Positions 1 to 6,820 of a stretch of 64,000 nt of DNA are shown here, one piece after another; the first letter of the stretch is position 1, and each line of letters starts with the position of its first letter. This DNA comes from Leptolyngbya iicbica LK (lineage in GTDB: Bacteria > Cyanobacteriota > Cyanobacteriia > Phormidesmidales > Phormidesmidaceae). The notes under the pieces are model-generated. The model saw only the letters and a program-made list of their open reading frames with translations. It was not told where the DNA came from and searched no databases. The stretch covers positions 124,001-188,000 of the forward strand of contig NZ_QVFV01000003.1 in NCBI RefSeq assembly GCF_004212215.1, given 5' to 3'. The position numbers were made by a program, and so were the translations under genes.

Positions 1-183
1 CAGTTTCTCCATCTACGCACTACGACCTACGAAAAAGCAAAGCAGGTTGCTTCTGGTTTTGACATCTATGCCCTTGAGGCTGATTGGCGGGAGGCCACAA
101 GAAAGAATGGGGTGACGCTTAAAGATCCCGATAGTGCCTTTCTTGCGTGGTGCCGGAAGGTCAAGCAGCGGCAGGTGGCCTAG
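1..183 (+). CDS. RepA-like plasmid replication initiator, C-terminal fragment (5' end outside window)
   Basis: Frame 1 is open from the first base to a TAG at 181-183, giving about 60 residues. The segment FDIYALEADWR followed about 20 residues later by PDSAFLAWCRK resembles the C-terminal end of plasmid RepA-type initiators, which commonly read (W/F)D(V/I)YALExxWR...PDAAFxxFCR. Such proteins bind iterons next to their own gene and recruit DnaA and helicase. The context agrees: a perfect DnaA box starts five bases after the stop and iterons follow at once. The N-terminal DNA-binding domains are not in the window, so the subfamily cannot be fixed. Confidence 0.6.
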   Translation, partial: QFLHLRTTTYEKAKQVASGFDIYALEADWREATRKNGVTLKDPDSAFLAWCRKVKQRQVA

Positions 184-211
184 GGCCTGTGGATAACTCG
201 AAATCACGCAC

Positions 212-294
212 GTACTATTACCCGCATCTTCTTCGGTCTATTACCCGCAGCAGTTTGTACTATTACCCGCAGGTGGTTTGGTCTATCACCCGCA
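212..294 (+). repeat. Iteron array, four copies
   Basis: Copies begin at 212, 235, 257 and 280, with consensus G(T/G)(A/T)CTAT(T/C)ACCCGCA. Starts are 23, 22 and 23 bp apart, close to two helical turns, so all copies face the same side of the DNA, as expected for initiator-binding iterons. Two versions alternate: GTACTATTACCCGCA and GGTCTATTACCCGCA (the last reads GGTCTATCACCCGCA). Confidence 0.85.
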
Positions 295-684
295 GAGAGG
301 GTCTTATTCGGTAGCAGTTTTAGGGGGTTAGCGGTCCTAAACTCTCTCTTAAACCTTATTAAACGATCTTCTTAACGGGGCGGCCCTTGTGGATAACTCC
401 GGAGGGAAGTGGCCCTATGAATCAACGGATCTTTTTTGAGTTTTTGAGAAGTAAGAGGGAGATTTAGATTACCGATGGAGGAGGTGATTGCGTGGGAAGA
501 GGGCGGAAGGGCTCATTTCGCCTTAGATTGAATGTTCTTTGGCGGTTAGCACAGAGGGGTAGGGGAAGCCACTTTTTTGCCATAGCGGCCATTCTGGGGC
601 TTCTGATGCGATTCTTAGCAGTTGTGGGGGGAGCGTGTCTCAAGGGGAGTGGCTGGAATTGCTCGGTATTGGTTCGCAATATTT

Positions 685-722
685 GTACTATTACCCGCAC
701 GCGATTTGGTCTATTACCCGCA
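685..722 (+). repeat. Iteron pair, distal group
   Basis: GTACTATTACCCGCA at 685-699 and GGTCTATTACCCGCA at 708-722 repeat the alternating versions and 23-bp phase of the first array about 400 bp downstream. A separated iteron group is typical of copy-number control (handcuffing) loci in iteron plasmids. Confidence 0.8.
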
Positions 723-825
723 GGCGGAAAGGGCCTAAACCCTCAAAAATTCTTATGTTTAGCTATTGACTTTGGAGAGAGTAACTCTGGAATCACTCAG
801 GCCACGGTTTTCTATGCTCTCATTT

Positions 826-840
826 GGTCTATTACCCGCA
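826..840 (+). repeat. Solitary iteron
   Basis: An exact GGTCTATTACCCGCA copy lies 118 bp after the start of the preceding one, a spacing unrelated to the 22-23 bp phase. It lies 35 bp beyond the 3' end of the convergent toxin-antitoxin operon. Confidence 0.75.
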
Positions 841-875
841 ATTGGTGGGGAGGCATCCTCGCAAGACAGGCAGCG

Positions 876-1154
876 CTATGAGTCTTTTAGGTGGTGCTTT
901 TTGTAGGACTCTAAGACTTCGTGCATAAGCGTCTGCGTGGGGACCTTTAGCTTTTGCGCACGCTGCTCAAACCACTGGTAGAGGTCAGGATCAAACGTCA
1001 TCGATTTAAGTTCTTTCGCTCTTCGCTTCGGGGTGATGACATCAGCATCTGCCCAGAAGGCTCGATCTGTACGCGGCGCATCGTCGTCGTACTGAATGTC
1101 TTCATCAGACATCGCTCTAAGACTCTTCAGTCGCTTTTGAGGTTCTTTCGCCAT
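876..1154 (-). CDS. BrnA-like ribbon-helix-helix antitoxin, third gene of a TA operon
   Basis: A protein of 92 residues. The segment SDEDIQYDDDAPRTDRAFW resembles the N-terminal part of BrnA antitoxins, and the C-terminal half (TFDPDLYQWFEQRAQKLKV, then a helical tail) fits a ribbon-helix-helix DNA-binding fold. The ATG overlaps the 3' end of the RelE/ParE-like toxin gene by 28 bp, so the two are translationally linked. BrnA normally follows a BrnT toxin, which is absent; the upstream toxin already has its own antitoxin. It may be a second repressor of the operon or an orphan antitoxin. The family call rests on motif resemblance only. Confidence 0.6.
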   Translation of the reverse strand: MAKEPQKRLKSLRAMSDEDIQYDDDAPRTDRAFWADADVITPKRRAKELKSMTFDPDLYQWFEQRAQKLKVPTQTLMHEVLESYKKHHLKDS

Positions 1155-1432
1155 GATGAAGGGTGTCGATGAAGGTGCATGACTGAAACAACGAGAATCG
1201 TTTCATCTTCGAGGATGGTGTAGATGATGCCGTAGGGAAACCTCCTTAGTCGGCAGCGGCGAATCTCATCTTCTAGTACTTTCCACGCTCTTGGATTAGC
1301 GAGGATCCGCTGAACGGTTTCATCTACTTCATCAAGAAATTCAACACCAAGTTCAGGTCGGTTTGACTCGTAGAACTGCGATGCCTCCTCAACCTCAAGG
1401 AGCGCGGGGGTAAGAAAGCGGTATTTCTTCAC
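1127..1432 (-). CDS. RelE/ParE-family type II toxin
   Basis: A protein of 101 residues. The end of the domain (GIIYTILEDETILVVSVMH, then LHRHP) is the typical beta-strand signature of RelE/ParE toxins, which act as ribosome-dependent mRNA endonucleases or gyrase poisons. An N-terminal helical hairpin (EVEEASQFYESNRPELGVEFLDEVDETVQ) also fits. The ATG overlaps the antitoxin stop by 4 bp (1429-1432), the tight coupling usual for TA pairs. Sequence alone does not separate RelE-like from ParE-like activity. It likely serves to retain the element. Confidence 0.85.
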   Translation of the reverse strand: MKKYRFLTPALLEVEEASQFYESNRPELGVEFLDEVDETVQRILANPRAWKVLEDEIRRCRLRRFPYGIIYTILEDETILVVSVMHLHRHPSSWRKNLKSD

Positions 1433-1656
1433 TGAGAGAGCTTTTCCCTAAGCTCAGTCAGTGCGATTTCGCCGTCAACCGCGTCGATGTCTCCAGCGTG
1501 GAAGGCTTTTAATCGGTCTTTTGATTCTTCCAGCCAGGCGCGATCAATTTCCTCCTGTGCCGCCGGGTCAAGGCTTTCAAGAAGGGCATCAATGAGCTGG
1601 GCTCTCTCAAACGGTGAGAGCTTTAGGGCTTCTTCTTTGAGGAGAATGCTATCCAT
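1429..1656 (-). CDS. Antitoxin of the addiction-module component family
   Basis: A protein of 75 residues. LSPFERAQLIDALLESLD is the hallmark of the short antitoxins described as putative addiction module component (TIGR02574-like), which pair with RelE/ParE toxins. It is the first gene of a minus-strand operon antitoxin-toxin-BrnA-like. A short acidic, helical protein of this size would wrap the toxin and probably autoregulate the promoter. No operator was identified upstream of 1656. Confidence 0.85.
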   Translation of the reverse strand: MDSILLKEEALKLSPFERAQLIDALLESLDPAAQEEIDRAWLEESKDRLKAFHAGDIDAVDGEIALTELREKLSQ

Positions 1657-1689
1657 ACCGCTATGGTACTCCGTACCTTGATAGTGAAG

Positions 1690-2355
1690 CTACTCTTTTG
1701 ACCTTCTCAGAATGCTTGGTCTCTCAGAGGCTGGAAGTCTTATCTGCGGAGATGAGCATTGATTCCTGGCAGTTACGTACTGTTCCTTGGATGGGGTAAG
1801 GAGTGTGACGCGAGGAAGTCCTGCCCGTTTTCTACGTCTATTTACCTGGCACAGAAGCTTTCGTTTTTGCGCCACCACCCCAGGGAAGTTGTAGAAGGGG
1901 AGGGTCTGAATCCGTCGTTCAACTTCTTCATGGGGACGTAGCTCTTTGCGTCTTATCAGTCGTTTTACACGACGCCAGACTCGGCGAGTCACCTGGATGT
2001 GTACTGTCTTCCCGCGAAGGCCTACTGAGTAGGCGCCAAGGTGGAGCGGAGTATCGCGGATGTCGTAGCTCCTCAGTTTCTCGAAAGTCTCGTGGTGACC
2101 CTCGGTGACGAGCAGGACGAAGGTGTGGTGCCAGCGAAGGTATTGCGCGATCGCTTGGCCTTGTCTTCTACGTCTTGTCCGCGTTGTTCGGCACGAGGTG
2201 ATTGAGTAAGTGCGGCGAAGCTTCTCATCGATCGCGAGTAAGTCTTTGCCTTCAGGAATTTCTCGCACCGCGTAGCGGTAGTAGCCGTAGCGAACGTAGT
2301 CAAAGGCGATTCGTCGCAGGAAGTCACCAAACGATCGCGGGATAGGGGAGACCAT
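1690..2355 (-). CDS. Arg-rich protein of unknown function
   Basis: A protein of 221 residues that I do not recognise. It is strongly basic, with clusters such as RTRRRRQGQ (about residue 58) and RRVWRRVKRLIRRKELRP (about 125-142), suggesting nucleic-acid binding. A clear Shine-Dalgarno (AGGAG) lies seven bases before the ATG on the minus strand, supporting this start. It stands alone between the TA operon and a minus-strand terminator at 2384-2419, so it needs its own promoter in the 28 bp between them or read-through. The position near the origin suggests a plasmid replication or maintenance role, but that is a guess. Confidence 0.6.
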   Translation of the reverse strand: MVSPIPRSFGDFLRRIAFDYVRYGYYRYAVREIPEGKDLLAIDEKLRRTYSITSCRTTRTRRRRQGQAIAQYLRWHHTFVLLVTEGHHETFEKLRSYDIRDTPLHLGAYSVGLRGKTVHIQVTRRVWRRVKRLIRRKELRPHEEVERRIQTLPFYNFPGVVAQKRKLLCQVNRRRKRAGLPRVTLLTPSKEQYVTARNQCSSPQIRLPASERPSILRRSKE

Positions 2356-2383
2356 GGGAGAACTCCTATTTGTTTTTCCTCAG

Positions 2384-2419
2384 AGTCAAAAAGGGACTGG
2401 TTGATAGGCTCAACCAGTC
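2384..2419 (-). terminator. Intrinsic terminator, minus strand
   Basis: A perfect 10-bp stem (GACTGGTTGA at 2395-2404 with TCAACCAGTC at 2410-2419, 5-base loop) is followed on the minus strand by CCCTTTTTGAC. It would end transcripts coming from above 2420, that is, from the side of the candidate structured RNA. The span 2420-2744 upstream of it holds no convincing gene, only a hairpin at 2575-2603 (GTTTTAG/CTAAAAC arms). Confidence 0.75.
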
Positions 2420-2744
2420 GAAAGCCGTTTTTCGATCCATCAGCACCGAGCTTTGACAGGAGCCGCACGCAGAACGCTCATCCTGCGGGCTACGCAGAAA
2501 GCGTTGGCGCGAGCTGTCTCCGTGCTCACGTTGCCGCCGGAACCACTCTCCAATAAGCTGCAACGTTCGTTGTCGTTTTAGAGGGTTACTTAAACCCTAA
2601 AACTTCGACTGTTATATGAAGAACCGGTTCGCGGCCTCGGATGCTGTCTTTCGTTGGTTGTTAGTGAGCTGTCTTATCGTTTGGTTTCGTCATCGAAACT
2701 CCTCCACGCTTACTAGATGTTGTTAGTGTTCAAAGACTGTGCTG

Positions 2745-3760
2745 ATTTACGAATGCCCCGTGTTTCAGAGGCATTCGTAAACCCATGACAATGAAGGGAT
2801 GACTACGTCATCGGTGTGAATTCCGTCGGAGCTTTCCTTGTCGGTTTGAGATGTACCGGTTACCAGCCGGTACCCGAATATGGATTGGACTGCCCAGCCC
2901 GCTCCACACGGCTTCTTCGAGTAGAAGCCCTTGTAGTTGCTCCACGCTCCCAGACCACCGCGTTTTGATCACCTCGTCATTACCCGACAAGGCACCGGCT
3001 TACCACGTCCGGCGGCGATGGTCCTTCCCCGATTAGTCGTCACGGTTGGAATTGAAAGTCTTGTCGCTAGGTGATTGCTATCACCAGGAGCTGCAGGCCG
3101 AGGGGTATCCCCTTTTCAATTTTCAGATTTCAGAAGGCAGAGAGCAGGAGCTCCTTCTTACTGACTTGCAGTCTTTTCGCACTCAGGCACAACTCTTTCA
3201 CTCCTTACCAGCAAGCGGTTTCCCGCCGTTCATCGTTGAGCTTTTCGCGTTGGCTGTATTGCAGCCATACCCGAGGATGTCATACCCCGGTCGCCACGGT
3301 TACCCGTGTGCGAACTCCCGACGCTGGCAGAGGTTACACGCCATGGATGGCTCTTTAGGCTATGTCCCCTCTGACGGATTTTCACCGTTTCCGTGATGAC
3401 GGCCAGGTCTCTTACTTTCAAAGAGACTTTTGGTCTGTCTCGGTCGCCCACTCTCTAGTGCGCTTTCGAGGTTACTGCTATGGGATAGAAGTAAGGGATT
3501 ACTCTTTATCGGCTTATTTTCTAGGAAAATCGGCCAAAATAAAGGATTACGTCTTACAGCCTCCCTCGTGCTGGACAAACGACTCTCATCGTATCCAGCG
3601 CTACGGATAACAGCACAATGCGTTCATGGTAATTTGAACGCGCCCCTTAGCCAGGATGGTAAGTCGCTGGTTTACCGGGGTGTGCCGTCACACCAATTAC
3701 GTAGCGGTCACCTTCGCCATGTTGGACGATTGGGGTGACACAGCCTTATGGAGGGAAGGG
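2745..3760 (-). ncRNA. Candidate large structured non-coding RNA
   Basis: About 1 kb without a credible ORF but packed with perfect inverted repeats: 2747-2758/2771-2782 (12 bp), 2799-2804/2808-2813, 2854-2859/2867-2872, 2910-2916/2923-2929, 3070-3075/3080-3085, 3215-3218/3223-3226, 3252-3256/3262-3266, 3295-3299/3304-3308, 3407-3412/3422-3427 and 3479-independent 3-prime partner 3679-3684 region (stem near 3679-3684/3689-3694). Read on the minus strand, two loops are GNRA tetraloops (GAAA closed by GCGG/CCGC at 3215-3226; GTAA closed by CACGG/CCGTG at 3295-3308); on the plus strand they are not, which favours minus-strand transcription. Size, density and mobile-element setting recall the large ornate RNAs GOLLD and ROOL, but I cannot match a consensus. 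Limits are approximate. A decayed group II intron is an alternative, though no intron-type domain V or encoded reverse transcriptase is visible. Confidence 0.45.
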
Positions 3761-4222
3761 TAATCTCAAGCTTTAAGTTGGTTGAAGTAAGAATCTGTGT
3801 TGGTTGTTGAAGTTACGGGAATTTCAATCGGTAGGGGAAATTTCTGTGCGTCAGGCAGCCGCGATCGGTGAGGTTGAAAAGGGCGGGAATACCCGTGATG
3901 GAAAAAGACAGCTCACAGGTATTCCCTGTGAAACCATTAGTAACTAACCGAGCAAAGCGTAGCAGGGAGAGTTACTGCTGCCAATAAGGAAATTTGTTTC
4001 GCTCTAGAAGCTTCGCCACAATTAACTGCTTGTAGATTCTCTAAGAAGCACCACAAAGAGTAGCTATAGAGATTTTTTTGAAGGTGATTTTTTTAGGTAG
4101 TTGAGGGAGGATAAAGAGTCTTTTGCATGAGTCTTCTCACCACAAAAAACTATACCCCGGGCGCGTGCAAAAGCAGAGGCGGCACCGGGGCTTACACTAA
4201 TAAGATACAGCGACAGAATTAG
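3761..4222. other. Gene-free spacer with further hairpins
   Basis: There is no ORF. Short hairpins occur at about 3886-3897 (CGGG/CCCG with loop AATA) and 3914-3930 (CACAGG/CCTGTG). Their arms also complement each other (GGGAATACC versus GGTATTCCC). Outer arms GGCAG near 3856 and CTGCC near 3980 could close the block. It may be the 5' part of the structured RNA or a separate small RNA. Two runs of seven Ts lie at 4073-4095. Nothing else was recognised. Confidence 0.4.
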
Positions 4223-4864
4223 GTGTTCAAGAAATTTTTATACTCACCTGAAATCCTTAGTTCTTTAGAAAAGACCCTGTCGACTCCTCGTCTCTCTACT
4301 TATAGAGGTGTTGTCGGTGGCGATGACGGTAAGGCGTTAGCGCTTTATGGTTGGAATACGGCAGTTTCGGCAGCACTTTATGTGCCGCTACAGGGGTTAG
4401 AGGTATCGCTTCGAAACACAGTAGCGGAGCAACTTACCGTGTTCAAAGGGGCAAATTGGTTTAATCAATTACCGCTCCGATCCGTAGAACACCAACAGAT
4501 AGCTGCTGCCCAGGCTGAACTTGCTAATCGAGGTCGTCCTTGTACGGCCTCTCGGCTCATTGCGGAGTTGTCCTTTGGGTTTTGGGTGGCACTGCTAGGA
4601 AAGTCGTACACACATTCACTCTGGATTCCCGCACTTAGAAAAGGTTTTGAGGCAAAGCTTGATAGACGACGCCTCTACGAGAAGCTTGACCATCTGCGGC
4701 GGCTTCGTAATCGCATTGCCCATCATGAGCCGATATTTCGAAGAGACTTACACGCTGACCATGCGAGTATTCTCACAGTCGTGGGGTGGATATGTTGCGA
4801 TACGAGACGGTGGCTTGAGCACCAGAGTGAGGTACTCGCTCTCCTTTCTGAGAAGCCTTGTTAG
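4223..4864 (+). CDS. Abi-like HEPN-domain protein
   Basis: A protein of 213 residues with a GTG start. The segment RLRNRIAHHEPIF (about residue 160-172) is the R-N-x(3-4)-H motif of HEPN domains as found in Abi-like proteins. HEPN proteins with this motif are typically RNases used in abortive infection or TA systems. The remainder is helical with conserved-looking aromatic segments (LYVPLQGLEVSLRNTVAEQL; ELSFGFWVALLG), also typical of Abi_2-like proteins. It is a single gene that converges tail-to-tail, 6 bp apart, with the toxin/immunity operon. No partner nucleotidyltransferase or antitoxin is adjacent, so it may act alone. Confidence 0.75.
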   Translation: MFKKFLYSPEILSSLEKTLSTPRLSTYRGVVGGDDGKALALYGWNTAVSAALYVPLQGLEVSLRNTVAEQLTVFKGANWFNQLPLRSVEHQQIAAAQAELANRGRPCTASRLIAELSFGFWVALLGKSYTHSLWIPALRKGFEAKLDRRRLYEKLDHLRRLRNRIAHHEPIFRRDLHADHASILTVVGWICCDTRRWLEHQSEVLALLSEKPC

Positions 4865-4870
4865 GAGCAG

Positions 4871-5239
4871 CTACTTGGTAGCCTTTTTGTAGAAGGGAAC
4901 ACCCGCCAGTTCTTCTTTCCGTTTTGCATAATCTACTTGTCGAAAGTGCGCGTCCTTTTTTTCGTGGAAGGTGGCGAGATTGTCGATGCGAAGGAGTTCT
5001 TTAAGTGTTGGGATGTCATGAGCAGTGAGCAGATTTATATCAGCCATCTCAAGCGTCCGAAGAATTTCAAGAGAGACTGACTCTTCATCTCCTTCCGTCC
5101 AGTCGTCGATAAACGTCTGCCACGTGTCGGTATCAAGGATCTCTTCTGCCCACGCCTTGATGGAGGCGACGTCAATTTCTCCCTTCTCCCACTTGGTGAG
5201 TTGCTGATGAATTGTTGTTCTCGATTTACTCTGTTTCAT
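4871..5239 (-). CDS. Unknown protein, third gene of the toxin/immunity operon
   Basis: A protein of 122 residues, acidic in the middle, that I do not recognise. It begins with a basic segment (MKQSKSRTTIHQQLTKWEKGEI) and is otherwise predicted helical, with no membrane segment. It follows the likely immunity gene by 44 bp on the same strand, so it may be a second immunity protein or a leftover from an earlier toxin cassette. Orphan immunity genes stacked behind toxin genes are common in polymorphic-toxin loci. Confidence 0.6.
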   Translation of the reverse strand: MKQSKSRTTIHQQLTKWEKGEIDVASIKAWAEEILDTDTWQTFIDDWTEGDEESVSLEILRTLEMADINLLTAHDIPTLKELLRIDNLATFHEKKDAHFRQVDYAKRKEELAGVPFYKKATK

Positions 5240-5283
5240 CTTGCCTTATGGAGAACTATTTCTGTTTTATGAGACTGCGTTTG

Positions 5284-5718
5284 CTATTGGCGGTATGGCT
5301 CAACACCGCACTGGTACAACCCGTGTTCTTTGATGAGAGATAGAGCTCGTTCTGAGACTATCAGTAGGTGGTCCTTAGAGATTCCAAAGTCGTCGACTCC
5401 CGTCTTTCCCTTAACTTTGAGCCAGGTAAATTCTGAGATATGCCTTCCCGCAGGATAGAACTGGTTGAAGGTTTCAGATTTGGTGACCTTCGCAGGAGCG
5501 AACGAACAGCCTGAAAACTTCATTGCTTCGATCGCCTCTCTAAGCTCTCTGGTGACGCAGTAGCATGGAAAAACCTCAATGAGAGCGCTCTCCATCCATG
5601 TATTGAACTCAATGTGTAGCGTCTCACTCTCAACTAAAGGAGGGTGTACCGAAGTATCGAGGTCTACATCGTCGGCGAGAGAGCCTGGGCATTCAGGGTC
5701 TAGAGAAAAGTACTTCAT
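5284..5718 (-). CDS. Probable immunity protein for the adjacent nuclease toxin
   Basis: A protein of 144 residues without signal peptide or membrane segment. The layout of hydrophobic strands ending in DDFGISKDHLLIVSERALSLI resembles cytoplasmic immunity proteins of polymorphic toxin systems (Imm11/Imm43-like, recalled by eye). It starts only 5 bp after the toxin stop on the same strand. In such systems the gene directly downstream of a toxin nearly always encodes its cognate inhibitor. A cytoplasmic location fits a DNase toxin. Confidence 0.65.
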   Translation of the reverse strand: MKYFSLDPECPGSLADDVDLDTSVHPPLVESETLHIEFNTWMESALIEVFPCYCVTRELREAIEAMKFSGCSFAPAKVTKSETFNQFYPAGRHISEFTWLKVKGKTGVDDFGISKDHLLIVSERALSLIKEHGLYQCGVEPYRQ

Positions 5719-5723
5719 GGTTG

Positions 5724-6506
5724 TTACCTTATGGGTGGGTTAAACAGATGCCCAAACAGGTCGTCAATTTGAGCCGCTTGCTGGATAAGGTCCTCCCGTG
5801 TGGGAGTTGGGTGACTCTTATAGAACCTCTTCCATATCTTTTGAATTTCACTAAGGTGCAGACTGTTATTAAGCTCCTTTGGAATGCCTCGTAGGTTCTG
5901 AAGTGAATGCATCTCTAGCTCGTCGATAAGGCCGGGATAGTTCTTTAGGACATTTCGCTCGATGGCATGATGTACCACTACCTTCCCCTCAAGATGAGGG
6001 AAAGCCTTAAAGAAGGTCTTCCGGTGGTCAAGCCTGAAAGCTACGCCAAGAGTTTCGTTGGTAAAGTCCTTGACTCCCTTTAGAGTCCGTCGAAATGAGA
6101 GGTGCTCGGCTTTACGGATGGTTTGGCTTGCCGATACCGCAAGGTTTGAAATGCCGTTCCAGATCCGTCCGGCTTTTTTGATGCCGCTTTTGACGAGCCC
6201 ACCAAGGGAAATAAGTCCAAGGGCTGTATCGACTGACTCGCCTGTCTTGAAGAATTCGGACTCTTTATCAACCCGGTTGATGAGCCCCAGCTTGTCGAGA
6301 GCCCAGCCGCCAATCCCTAAGGTGGCAGCATTGATGAGGAGGTATCCTGCTTCATCAGCTTGGTTATTGAATTCATCGAGCCAAGAGGGCTTAGGCTCCT
6401 CTGGTCGGGCCGATAGTTGGTAATGCGGACTCGCATCTAGTCCTGTATTGAAGCGTTCAGCGACAGGGGAGGGATGCCTTACTCCGTTCACTCTGACATC
6501 GGTCAC
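5724..6506 (-). CDS. Orphan polymorphic toxin with C-terminal HNH/EndoVII-type nuclease domain
   Basis: A protein of 260 residues with a GTG start. The N-terminal part has a hydrophobic pretoxin-like stretch (YLLINAATLGIGGWALDKLG, about residue 54-73). The last 90 residues contain VVVHHAIERNVLKNYPG, MHSLQNLRGIPKELNNSLH and IDDLFGHLFNPP, the pattern of the HNH/EndoVII toxin domains with paired histidines seen at the tips of RHS and CDI proteins. No delivery domains are attached, so this is a cut-down toxin module. The GTG overlaps the TGA of a decayed upstream gene by 4 bp, and an immunity gene follows 5 bp after its stop. Confidence 0.75.
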   Translation of the reverse strand: MTDVRVNGVRHPSPVAERFNTGLDASPHYQLSARPEEPKPSWLDEFNNQADEAGYLLINAATLGIGGWALDKLGLINRVDKESEFFKTGESVDTALGLISLGGLVKSGIKKAGRIWNGISNLAVSASQTIRKAEHLSFRRTLKGVKDFTNETLGVAFRLDHRKTFFKAFPHLEGKVVVHHAIERNVLKNYPGLIDELEMHSLQNLRGIPKELNNSLHLSEIQKIWKRFYKSHPTPTREDLIQQAAQIDDLFGHLFNPPIR

Positions 6507-6765
6507 GTTGTAGTTCCTTCGTTACCCAAGTGCGATCGCGACTTCTGGCACGTTGTCGCTATCGCATGAATCGTGTTGAAGGTTTCAAGAGTTTCCTGAT
6601 CAGTGAAGGATTTGTCGGCGAAAAGGTTAAGGGTCTGATTTTTCGCGAGTCTTTCTTGCTAGTCAGGGGTAGCAGGGACTGCAATCGCTGCCTTGTCTAA
6701 AATCTCGAAGCGAAGAGCAGTGACGGTAGAATTGTTGCGAATTGTCACTGACTGACCAAGATCAC
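6503..6765 (-). pseudogene. Remnant of a gene upstream of the toxin (truncated, in-frame stop)
   Basis: On the minus strand one frame reads SVTIRNNSTVTALRFEILDK, then AAIAVPATPD, a TAG, then QERLAKNQTLNLFADKSF and further normal-looking protein to a TGA at 6503-6505. Composition and continuity across the single stop suggest a once-functional gene. The 5' end is missing: a TGA precedes the readable part and no start is seen. The final TGA overlaps the toxin GTG by 4 bp, a native operon junction, so it was probably the partner gene of the toxin. Family not recognised. Confidence 0.5.
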
Positions 6766-6820
6766 TTGTTCAGAGAGGTGGATGCTATATCTGTAAGTAG
6801 TACATCCTGGAGATTTTCAC

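Larger units (their letters stand above)
184..840. other. Iteron-type plasmid replication origin
   Basis: The stretch has no credible gene. It holds two perfect DnaA boxes (TGTGGATAA, the complement of TTATCCACA) at 188-196 and 388-396, seven copies of a 15-bp repeat, and an A+T-rich segment at about 338-376 between the boxes and the distal repeats. A RepA-like gene ends immediately upstream. This is the standard arrangement of an iteron-controlled theta-replication origin. Which of the two iteron groups acts as origin and which as copy-control locus cannot be told from sequence. Confidence 0.7.

Noticed and set aside
13-207. Open frame of 64 residues on the minus strand
   Set aside because: It is antisense to the RepA-like C-terminus, which has clear family motifs.
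492-881. Open frame of 129 residues on the plus strand
   Set aside because: It lies across three iterons, has no Shine-Dalgarno and unlikely composition; it is an origin by-product.
2073-2563. Minus-strand open frames upstream of and overlapping the Arg-rich protein gene
   Set aside because: They overlap the well-supported gene at 1690-2355 or include a terminator stem, and show no domain or Shine-Dalgarno.
2808-3738. Several 60-116 residue open frames on both strands
   Set aside because: None has a start signal or protein-like composition, and they cross the perfect hairpins; I take the block as RNA, not protein.
2745-3760. Group II intron, IscB/TnpB guide RNA or ribosomal RNA fragment
   Set aside because: No intron domain V pattern, no transposase or nuclease gene next to it, and no rRNA signature was recognised. 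Kept only as an alternative to test.
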